The notes under the pieces: generated by a model
Databases searched by the model: none
What the model was told of the DNA's origin: nothing
The model's input: the letters and a program-made list of their open reading frames with translations, nothing else
Translations under genes and position numbers: made by a program
In this document: in pieces, positions 30,972 to 37,062 of the stretch
Layout of the letters: each line of letters begins with the position of its first letter
Numbering within the stretch: position 1 is the first letter of the stretch
Assembly (NCBI GenBank): GCA_016866215.1
Contig: VGNE01000037.1
Coordinates: 1 to 37,787 of the forward strand
DNA length: 37,787 nucleotides
Source: Chloroflexota bacterium
Lineage (GTDB): Bacteria; Chloroflexota; Anaerolineae; Anaerolineales; Villigracilaceae
Reading direction: 5' to 3'

Positions 30972-32072
30972 ATGCCCGCTATATTTCCCTTTACAGCCAT
31001 CGTTGGACAGGAGCGCATGAAACGCGCCCTCATCCTGAATGCCGTTGATACCCGTATCGGCGGTGTATTGATCCGCGGCGAACGCGGCACAGCAAAATCA
31101 ACCGCCGCCCGTTCATTGGCCGCATTGCTGCCGCATGTAAAAATCGTTCAGGATTGCCGCTTCGGCTGTGATCCCGATAAGCCTGGGACCTGGTGCACCG
31201 AATGTAAGGAACGCGGCGGCGCGAGCAAAAAGCTCCCAACAGCCGAGCGCGCCACACCTTTCATTAATCTTCCCGTTTCTGCAACCGAAGACCGTGTGGT
31301 CGGTACTCTGGATATTGAAAAAGCAATTCAAAAAGGTGAACGCCATTTTGAACCCGGTGTTCTAGCAAGCGCCAATCGGGGATTACTTTACATTGACGAA
31401 GTGAACCTGCTCGACGACCACGTGGTGGATATTCTGCTGGACTCAGCGGCGATGGGTGTGAACACGGTCGAACGCGAGGGTATTTCCTTCGCCCACCCTG
31501 CACGCTTCATTCTCGTTGGGACGATGAATCCTGAAGAAGGAGATCTCCGCCCCCAATTGCTGGATCGCTTCGCGCTATCCGTTGACATCGTCGGCATCCG
31601 GGATGCGCGCGAACGTGTGACCATTATGGAGCGTAACCTTTCGTTTGAAAGAGACGCGGAAGCTTTTCGTAAATTATGGCTTGTAAAAGAAGATGAACTT
31701 TCGCAGAAGATCGCGCGTGGGCGCGAACTCGTTGACCAGGTTACCCACACCAGCCGCGACCTGCTCTCCATCGCTGCGTTGACCTCCTCCCTGAATGTGG
31801 ATGGTCACCGCGCGGATTTGGTCATCCTCAAAGCCGCCCGGGCTGAAGCCGCCTTCGAAGGCCGCACCAAGATCAACGATCATGATATCGCGCTCGCTGC
31901 AGAGTTGGCGCTTCCTCATCGGATTAAACGCACACCCTTCCAGCAAGCCGAGATGACGGCCGAACAGTTGCAGGAACGCATCGAGCAATTGGCAGGCCAA
32001 TCGGTCCCGAGCGAATCGGATGATGAGTCCGAAAGCAAGCAGGACGGCGAATCCGAGAAAAAAAAAACTTAA
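30972..32072 (+). CDS. ChlI-type AAA+ ATPase subunit of Mg/Co chelatase (0-frame product)
   Basis: The product has 366 residues. The Mg-chelatase ChlI pattern is complete: FPFTAIVGQERMKRALILNA, Walker A GERGTAKST (36-44), a Cys-containing insertion (CRFGCDPDKPGTWCTEC), Walker B GLLYIDEVNLL, and GTMNPEEGDLRPQLLDRF (sensor and arginine fingers). It is the AAA+ motor that drives metal insertion into a tetrapyrrole. No porphyrin pathway genes are in the window, so Mg or Co remains open. The frame ends at TAA (32070-32072) one codon after a run of ten A, where a -1 shift continues into the VWA frame. ATG at 30972 follows GGAG; the frame open back to 30891 lacks homology. Confidence 0.9.
   Translation: MPAIFPFTAIVGQERMKRALILNAVDTRIGGVLIRGERGTAKSTAARSLAALLPHVKIVQDCRFGCDPDKPGTWCTECKERGGASKKLPTAERATPFINLPVSATEDRVVGTLDIEKAIQKGERHFEPGVLASANRGLLYIDEVNLLDDHVVDILLDSAAMGVNTVEREGISFAHPARFILVGTMNPEEGDLRPQLLDRFALSVDIVGIRDARERVTIMERNLSFERDAEAFRKLWLVKEDELSQKIARGRELVDQVTHTSRDLLSIAALTSSLNVDGHRADLVILKAARAEAAFEGRTKINDHDIALAAELALPHRIKRTPFQQAEMTAEQLQERIEQLAGQSVPSESDDESESKQDGESEKKKT
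32058..32067 (+). promoter_or_regulatory. A10 slippery run, putative programmed -1 frameshift site
   Basis: The zero-frame codons are GAG AAA AAA AAA ACT TAA. Slipping back one base gives GAA AAA AAA AAC TTA AAA CTC GAA and enters the frame of the VWA gene without a stop (LKLEDEQQ onward). The heptamer A AAA AAA is the classical -1 signal. AGGACGG, 13-17 bases upstream, could act as the Shine-Dalgarno-like stimulator known from dnaX. A sequencing or assembly slip in the homopolymer is the main alternative. Confidence 0.6.
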
Positions 32073-32122
32073 AACTCGAAGATGAACAGCAGGAAGGTCC
32101 GCAGCAGGGCAACCCCGAACCC

Positions 32123-33034
32123 ATGCAGCAGCAGGAAGTGTTCGCAAGCTCGAATGCAAATTGGTGGGATGGCGGACAAAAAATTAAAGCAGGCGAGACC
32201 TTCCAGCCACGCAAACTCAACACCCCGCTCGATAAATTAACCCGCCAAAAGGCAGGCCGCCGTTCGCTTACGAAAACGGAGCGAAAACACGGCCGTTATA
32301 TCAAGGCACGCCCCGCAGGTGACAAACTCAACGACATCGCCTTCGATGCCACCTTCCGCGCCGCCGCGCCTTTTCAGAATCAACGCACTGAAGAACGCAA
32401 GAAACTTGCTTTCTCCATTAAAAAAAACGACTTGCAGCGCAAGGTGCGCGTGAAGCGAGTGGCAAATCTTGTGGTTTTCCTCGTGGATGCTTCATGGTCC
32501 ATGGCAGTAGCTGAACGCATGAACGCCACGAAAGGCGCGATCCTCTCGTTGCTGACAGACGCCTATCAACGCCGCGACCGCGTGGGGTTGATCGTCTTCC
32601 AGAAAGACCGCGCCACTCTGGTTTTATCCCCAACCAATTCAATTCAACTTGCACAACGCGCATTAATGGATATTCCCGTCGGCGGAAAGACTCCCCTCTC
32701 GGCGGGACTGTTCATGGCGCATGATGTGCTAAAACACGAAAAACATATTCATCCCGATGTGGAACCGCTTCTGATTGTGCTAACCGACGGCGCAGGCAAT
32801 GTGTCCATTGGCACGCTACCGCCGCAGGAAGAAGGCTTTAAATTTGCGGAAATGATCGCAAACGAAAAGACGCGCTCTGTGGTCATCAACATGGAGCACG
32901 CCGCCTTTGACCAGGGACTCGCGCAACAACTCGCCGACCACCTCAAGGCGCCATGCTATTCGTTGAGCGATCTGAAAGCGGAGAGTTTGTATAATACGGT
33001 CAGGGACGAGATGGCAAGGCCGACAAAGAAGTGA
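32123..33034 (+). CDS. ChlD-type VWA (integrin-I) subunit of Mg/Co chelatase
   Basis: From ATG at 32123, 303 residues are encoded, but no good SD precedes it, and the same frame is open back to the A10 run, so translation by -1 frameshift from the ChlI gene is more likely. The fused product would be about 687 residues, the usual size of one-chain ChlI-ChlD chelatase proteins. The linker is Gln/Glu/Pro-rich. Domains: a PRKLNTPLDKLTRQKAGRRS basic linker, then a VWA domain with the MIDAS motif VDASWSMA and IVLTDGAGN. ChlD bridges the AAA+ ring and the catalytic H subunit. The last 27 codons are duplicated at 33841. Confidence 0.85.
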   Translation: MQQQEVFASSNANWWDGGQKIKAGETFQPRKLNTPLDKLTRQKAGRRSLTKTERKHGRYIKARPAGDKLNDIAFDATFRAAAPFQNQRTEERKKLAFSIKKNDLQRKVRVKRVANLVVFLVDASWSMAVAERMNATKGAILSLLTDAYQRRDRVGLIVFQKDRATLVLSPTNSIQLAQRALMDIPVGGKTPLSAGLFMAHDVLKHEKHIHPDVEPLLIVLTDGAGNVSIGTLPPQEEGFKFAEMIANEKTRSVVINMEHAAFDQGLAQQLADHLKAPCYSLSDLKAESLYNTVRDEMARPTKK

Positions 33035-33038
33035 GAAG
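32956..33038. repeat. 83-bp direct repeat, left copy (3' end of the chlD-like gene)
   Basis: It matches 33841-33923 at 78 of 83 positions and contains the stop codon and four following bases. The sequence upstream of the copies is homologous too, but far less similar. Confidence 0.93.
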
Positions 33039-33050
33039 GGGAGGGAAAAA

Positions 33051-33079
33051 ACCTCGGAGTTCCTTGAGAATCTCGAGGT
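33051..33079. terminator. Weak hairpin after the chelatase gene
   Basis: ACCTCGG pairs with the TCTCGAGGT side over about seven positions. There is no T-run, so it is a weak terminator at best; it also lies at the end of the convergent antitoxin gene. Confidence 0.3.
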
Positions 33080-33088
33080 CATTGATTA

Positions 33089-33307
33089 TTACTTTCTTGT
33101 TTTCTTTTTCTGAAATTCTTCAATTTGCTTATAAAGAGATTTCACAGTTTCTTTTGCAAACAGTTGCTCACGAATCAAAAGATAATCCCCTTCGCCAACC
33201 TGCCACGAAGCCCAAAAACGCGTGGCTTTAGCGGGACTCATGTGCATTATTAACACCTGAGCCGCCTCCCGAATAACTTGCCTTTCACTTGGGACATGAA
33301 TGGTCAT
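33089..33307 (-). CDS. Small partner (putative antitoxin) of the PIN toxin
   Basis: The product has 72 residues and no recognised DNA-binding motif. The N-terminal half is mixed (MTIHVPSERQVIREAAQVL), the C-terminal half is strongly charged and helical (KSLYKQIEEFQKKKTRK). It overlaps the stop of the PIN gene by four bases (ATGA), so the two are co-translated in a toxin-first order, unusual for vapBC. The antitoxin role is inferred only from this coupling and size. The start ATG at 33307 is dictated by the overlap. Confidence 0.55.
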   Translation of the reverse strand: MTIHVPSERQVIREAAQVLIMHMSPAKATRFWASWQVGEGDYLLIREQLFAKETVKSLYKQIEEFQKKKTRK

Positions 33308-33744
33308 GGCTGTTCTCCCATTACTCTTTGAACAAAATCGAGCGGATTCATAGATGGCACGCTAATGTGTTTTTGCTTCTTCAATAAACGATCATCACAA
33401 GTCAGAAAATAATCCACTCCGGTGGATTCGGCACATGCGACATGCAAAGCATCAATTGCTTTCAGCCCATGTGCTTCAAGTATTTCTGCGCGCTTACGAA
33501 TAGACTCGTTCACAAGTTGATAAGCAGTTGACTGCTCGAGGCAACGCGCCATCCAGTCCTGTCGAAGTGAAATTGGATTACGACTATTCTCGAATTCCAG
33601 CACGGATGAATTTATAAGAGTCGCTTCGCCAGCCTCCACCAATTGCAAAACCAATGCCAAAGCCAGAGTTTCCATCCAGATACGCGGCTGGGTCTGATCG
33701 TCAAAGGGACGGTTGTATACGCTTGTGTCAAGATAAATCCTCAC
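33304..33744 (-). CDS. PIN-domain toxin (VapC-like)
   Basis: The product has 146 residues. The PIN acidic residues are present: Asp6 (MRIYLDTSVYNRPF), Glu50, Asp98 (KAIDALHVACAE) and Asp117 (FLTCDDRLL). PIN toxins cut tRNA, rRNA or mRNA with Mg2+. NRPFDD and the C terminus (SMNPLDFVQRVMGEQ) resemble the PIN group that includes DUF/YLDTSVYNRPF proteins. The start is GTG at 33744, chosen by the YLDT start and by TAAAAT exactly six bases upstream. The module is inserted between two copies of the chlD-like 3' end. Confidence 0.8.
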   Translation of the reverse strand: MRIYLDTSVYNRPFDDQTQPRIWMETLALALVLQLVEAGEATLINSSVLEFENSRNPISLRQDWMARCLEQSTAYQLVNESIRKRAEILEAHGLKAIDALHVACAESTGVDYFLTCDDRLLKKQKHISVPSMNPLDFVQRVMGEQP

Positions 33745-33750
33745 ACTGAT

Positions 33751-33756
33751 ATTTTA
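33751..33756 (-). promoter_or_regulatory. -10 element of a leaderless PIN toxin gene
   Basis: TAAAAT on the minus strand is separated from the GTG start at 33744 by six bases, and no SD exists. Confidence 0.5.
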
Positions 33757-33781
33757 CCCCATAGAATCCAAAAACCTGAAA

Positions 33782-33919
33782 CACACAGCCTTTTACCAGG
33801 GCCTCGCCCATCTATTCGCCAATCCCCTCAAAGGAAAATACTATTCGTTGAGCGATCTGAAAGCTGAGAGTTTGTATAATACGGTCAGGGATGAGATGGT
33901 GAGGCCGGCAAAGAAGTGA
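33782..33919 (+). pseudogene. Second copy of the chlD-like 3' end, truncated
   Basis: The frame reads TAFYQGLAHLFANPLKG, then YYSLSDLKAESLYNTVRDEM and VRPAKK before TGA. The true gene has AAFDQGLAQQLADHLKAP followed by nearly the same end. No start or upstream domain remains. Codons before 33841 are strongly diverged while those after it are 94 per cent identical in DNA, an abrupt change that suggests recombination. Confidence 0.85.
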
Positions 33920-33923
33920 GAAG
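33841..33923. repeat. 83-bp direct repeat, right copy
   Basis: It differs from 32956-33038 by five substitutions and no gaps. Together they flank the PIN module, 802 bases apart. Confidence 0.93.
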
Positions 33924-33974
33924 TAAGAATTGCTGTGTCCGGCAGGATAAAATAGAATTCTGAAAACTGCGTGA

Positions 33975-33980
33975 TATAAT
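33975..33980 (+). promoter_or_regulatory. -10 element of the C45 acyltransferase gene
   Basis: A perfect TATAAT, directly followed by a leader hairpin. A transcript starting 6-7 bases downstream would begin at the hairpin base. Confidence 0.5.
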
Positions 33981-33984
33981 GCGC

Positions 33985-34014
33985 CCGCCTCGTGGTCATC
34001 CCCGAGGCGGTTTT
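33985..34014 (+). promoter_or_regulatory. 5'-leader hairpin with T-run
   Basis: Perfect 8-bp GC-rich arms (CCGCCTCG 33985-33992, CGAGGCGG 34003-34010) are followed by TTTT. It sits between the -10 and the ribosome site of the acyltransferase gene. It could be a leader attenuator, an mRNA-end protector, or a terminator for upstream transcription. Confidence 0.5.
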
Positions 34015-34030
34015 CATCATGGAGGAAAAC

Positions 34031-35143
34031 ATGGTTTTGAAGGACGAAATTCCAAACACCCCGGCCCACGCCACTCCCCCGCCTCTGATCGAGGTTTCAG
34101 GTACGCACCGTGAAATGGGGCAACAGATCGGCGAAGCCGCCCGCGTCCAGGTTCAAAACAGTGTCGCCAACGCGCGTATGCTGATTGATGCCGCATACAA
34201 TACGCTCGAACTCACCTGGGACGGCGCGAAGATACAAGCCCGCAAATACCTGCCTTTTGCAGAAGAACGTTATCCCCAGTTTGTGGATGAACTACGCGGC
34301 TTGGCCGCAGGCGCAAATACACCATTTGATGACATCATGGTACTCAATGCAATGGAGGCCGTCACCACAGATGCGCTTCACCTTACCCGCTGCACCAGCA
34401 TGGCTGTCAATGATGAGCGCACAGCAGATGGTCATGTCCTCGCGGCACATAACGAAGATTGGATTCCCGAAGACGAAAACGATGTACTGATCATCTCTGC
34501 CAAACCTGAAAAGGATCCCCCGTTTCTTGCCATGACCTATGGCGGGCTCCTGCCTAATGTCGGATTCAACGCTTATGGCATTGCCCAACTGATTGACTCT
34601 GTATATCCCAGCGACTCACGCATCGGGATTCCCCGTCTGGTCGTGGCCCGCGCAGTGCTCGCTTCCCGCCGTATTTCAGGCGCGATCGGACGCATGCTCG
34701 TGCAACATCGCGCCGCAGGGTATAACCATCTGCTTGTACATGAAAGCGGCGAAATGTATTCAATAGAAGTATCCGCGCGTAAATTTGAGATCCTGTATGC
34801 ACACGACGGCTACATGGTGCATACCAATCATTACCTCGACCCGCAAATGAGAAAAGTGGAAAAAGACCCTGAAGAATTGCTTTCCTCGCGCGTGAGATAC
34901 TTTCGCGCTTCGCGGCTTTTGCGGCAGACCGGCAAACATTCCATTAAGAGTTTACAAGCCATCCAGAAAGATCATGTCAACATGCCGAATTCGATCTGCA
35001 ATCATAACGTGGAGGGGCTCGACCCGCTTGACCGCGAAAAGACAATCAATGCTTTGGTGATTGACCTGAGCTCGCGTGAAATGCACATCGCATGGGGAAA
35101 TCCATGCCAGAACCTGTATCACACATATCACTTGAATGCATAA
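34031..35143 (+). CDS. C45-family autoproteolytic acyltransferase/hydrolase (AAT-like)
   Basis: The product has 370 residues. It follows the acyl-CoA:6-aminopenicillanate acyltransferase (Ntn) pattern: GTHREMGQQIGEAARVQVQ at the start, the autoprocessing cysteine in TRCTSMAV (Cys121), LAAHNEDWIPEDEN, then AMTYGGLLPNVGFNAYGIAQ. In the family, self-cleavage before the cysteine exposes the catalytic residue, which then acts on amide bonds such as acyl-amino acids, peptides or signals. The natural substrate is unknown. ATG at 34031 is chosen because GGAGGA lies five bases upstream; earlier in-frame codons fall in the leader hairpin. A single-gene unit with a terminator. Confidence 0.87.
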   Translation: MVLKDEIPNTPAHATPPPLIEVSGTHREMGQQIGEAARVQVQNSVANARMLIDAAYNTLELTWDGAKIQARKYLPFAEERYPQFVDELRGLAAGANTPFDDIMVLNAMEAVTTDALHLTRCTSMAVNDERTADGHVLAAHNEDWIPEDENDVLIISAKPEKDPPFLAMTYGGLLPNVGFNAYGIAQLIDSVYPSDSRIGIPRLVVARAVLASRRISGAIGRMLVQHRAAGYNHLLVHESGEMYSIEVSARKFEILYAHDGYMVHTNHYLDPQMRKVEKDPEELLSSRVRYFRASRLLRQTGKHSIKSLQAIQKDHVNMPNSICNHNVEGLDPLDREKTINALVIDLSSREMHIAWGNPCQNLYHTYHLNA

Positions 35144-35166
35144 ATAATGAAGGAAGAAAGATGATA

Positions 35167-35202
35167 AAAGAGTCCACTCTTAATGAAGGGACTCTTTTTT
35201 TA
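35167..35202. terminator. Terminator between the C45 gene and the MFS gene
   Basis: AAAAGAGTCC (35167-35175) with GGACTCTTTT (35189-35198) and a T7 run. The convergent MFS stop lies in the T-run. Confidence 0.8.
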
Positions 35203-36363
35203 TTCAAGGTTCTGTATATTCTTGAGTTCAGGCTCTTTGAGCAGCAATGCTAAAGGAGAAGCAATGAGCACCATGGCCGTCGTCATGGTCAACACAAATG
35301 GGAAGCCATACAATTCAGCCAGATGACCGGAGAATAGCAATCCCAACGCGCCCGAGGAAAAGATAAACCCAAGCGCAAGTCCGGAGGCTAATGCCATGCC
35401 ACCGGGAATGATCCGCTGGGCATATACCACCATGATGCTATGAACTGCGCCGGTGAATGCGCCCGCGAGAGGGATCAGAAGATATAACCACCACGACCAG
35501 CCAATTAAACTGGCAGTATAGATCGGGATGGCGGAAAGGAACAGAACTCCCGCGGCGATAAAGCGTTTTGAATAGCGATCTCCAAAATAACCGCCGAATA
35601 CATTTCCAAGCGCGGAGCCTCCCATGAACAGGCCGGCCATGCTTCCATATATTGTTGCACCCTGACCCAGGTCCTTGATGTATTTTGGAATGAGATTGAC
35701 CATATTCGACTGCGCCCATGATTGCAAAGCCGCGACCAGCGCCAGAATGACGATGAAAATCAGGCTCACCTGTGCGCGATTGGAACGATGCGTCTGGTCG
35801 GGTTTCGGATGCGGCTGATTGGCACGCAGTTGATGAAGCAAAGCAAAACCAACGGGAATGGAAACAATCGGGACAATAAACAACCCGGGGATTTTATATG
35901 AGGCGAGAATAAAACCTGTCATAATCGGGCCGATAAAATGCCCAAGCTGGCCGGCCATAAAAAACAGAGAGGTGGCAGTGGTCTCACGGCCTTTCAGGAG
36001 ATCACGTCCGCGCAGGGTGGCTTGCACGGCGCCTACTGGATGAAAAGCCGAGGAGCCGAAGGCCGCAATGATGAGACAAGCCAGACCGGTATTACCTGGG
36101 AAGAATAAAGCCGCAGAATAAAAGACCGTCATCCATAGCACTCCACCAGCCGCCAGCCAGCGAGGCCCGATGCGATCTGATATCCAGCCGAAGACAGGCT
36201 GTGTCAGCGCAGAGGCCCAGATGTATATTGAGGAAAATAATGCGATCTGTGATTCGCTTAAACCTAAATACGTCAGCAAAACCGGGCGGCTGGCGTTGAA
36301 CGTATCCACCATGAAATGGCTGAGAGCAATGGACGAAAAAATGGAATCAAGGAACAGTGACAT
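35200..36363 (-). CDS. MFS transporter, Fsr (fosmidomycin-resistance)-like
   Basis: The product has 387 residues and twelve predicted helices. The Fsr group signature is FGSSAFHPVGAVQATLRG (helix 4), with a GWISDRIGPRW loop between helices 2 and 3 as in the MFS signature. It is probably a proton-coupled exporter of small drugs or metabolites; resistance to fosmidomycin is a family property, not shown here. It lies eight bases after the stop of nadD and probably shares its transcript. No independent strong promoter is seen. Confidence 0.82.
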   Translation of the reverse strand: MSLFLDSIFSSIALSHFMVDTFNASRPVLLTYLGLSESQIALFSSIYIWASALTQPVFGWISDRIGPRWLAAGGVLWMTVFYSAALFFPGNTGLACLIIAAFGSSAFHPVGAVQATLRGRDLLKGRETTATSLFFMAGQLGHFIGPIMTGFILASYKIPGLFIVPIVSIPVGFALLHQLRANQPHPKPDQTHRSNRAQVSLIFIVILALVAALQSWAQSNMVNLIPKYIKDLGQGATIYGSMAGLFMGGSALGNVFGGYFGDRYSKRFIAAGVLFLSAIPIYTASLIGWSWWLYLLIPLAGAFTGAVHSIMVVYAQRIIPGGMALASGLALGFIFSSGALGLLFSGHLAELYGFPFVLTMTTAMVLIASPLALLLKEPELKNIQNLE

Positions 36364-36371
36364 ATTGTCTA

Positions 36372-36983
36372 TTATTTCCCGCGATACAAATGATGCGATT
36401 CAATATAATCATAGACGGATGGAGGCACATAATAACGGTAGACCTCTCCTGCGGCAATTCGGCGGCGCAATTCACGCGAGGAGACAGGCTGCAAAAGAGC
36501 GTCAATGAAGGTGATTTTTTTCGTAACAGCGGGAAGTTTCGCTTCAATCTCGGCCAGGTTGGATAAATCGCCCGGGCGGCGCATCACGCCGATTTTGGAA
36601 ACAGCAGTAACAAGGTCCGAACTGAAGCGCCAGTTGGGTAGATCCGATAGTGAATCACCGCCGATCAAAAGGATGATATCGGCTGAGGGTTCCTTTTCGG
36701 CCAGCAATCTGACCGTGTCAATTGCATAGTGCGGCCCGGGACGGTCAATTTCAAGATATGAGATTTCAAAAATCGGGTTGCCGGCAACCATGTTTTGCAG
36801 CATCGCCAGACGATGTTCGAGCGGAGTGATCGTCTGTTCCCGTTTGTGCGGAGGGTTTGGTGTCAGCACCCATAACAGGCGGGAGAGGTTGAATTGATAA
36901 GCGGCTTCACTGGCAAGGATGAGATGTCCGATATGCGGCGGGTCAAATGTGCCGCCAAAGAGTCCGATTTTTGTGCGTGACAT
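36372..36983 (-). CDS. nadD: Nicotinate-nucleotide adenylyltransferase
   Basis: The product has 203 residues. The nucleotidyltransferase motif is KIGLFGGTFDPPHIGHLIL, with the conserved TPNPPHK and a later DALLQPVSSRELRRRIAAG, equivalent to the ISSTxIR motif with one Ser-Ser replaced by Val-Ser-Ser. It adenylates nicotinate mononucleotide to give deamido-NAD in the cytosol. ATG at 36983 (MSRTKIG) is chosen because TATACT is exactly six bases upstream; a longer frame from 37007 lies on that promoter. First gene of a two-gene operon with the MFS gene. Confidence 0.92.
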   Translation of the reverse strand: MSRTKIGLFGGTFDPPHIGHLILASEAAYQFNLSRLLWVLTPNPPHKREQTITPLEHRLAMLQNMVAGNPIFEISYLEIDRPGPHYAIDTVRLLAEKEPSADIILLIGGDSLSDLPNWRFSSDLVTAVSKIGVMRRPGDLSNLAEIEAKLPAVTKKITFIDALLQPVSSRELRRRIAAGEVYRYYVPPSVYDYIESHHLYRGK

Positions 36984-36989
36984 GAGGGA

Positions 36990-36995
36990 AGTATA
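36990..36995 (-). promoter_or_regulatory. -10 element of a leaderless nadD
   Basis: TATACT on the minus strand is six bases before the ATG at 36983. The bases between (TCCCTC) cannot serve as an SD. Confidence 0.5.
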
Positions 36996-37020
36996 TCGCA
37001 ATATCAACCGTCTCCTGGTG

Positions 37021-37026
37021 TATACT
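37021..37026 (+). promoter_or_regulatory. -10 element of the FAD oxidoreductase gene
   Basis: TATACT preceded by TGG-TG lies 36 bases before the ATG at 37063, and GAGGAAAG serves as ribosome site. Confidence 0.4.
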
Positions 37027-37062
37027 CCACACAGTCAAATCAAATATTGTTGAGGAAAGAAT

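Noticed and set aside
32816-34069. Two similar minus-strand frames near 33000 and 33900
   Set aside because: Both are antisense shadows of the duplicated chlD-like 3' end, not genes.
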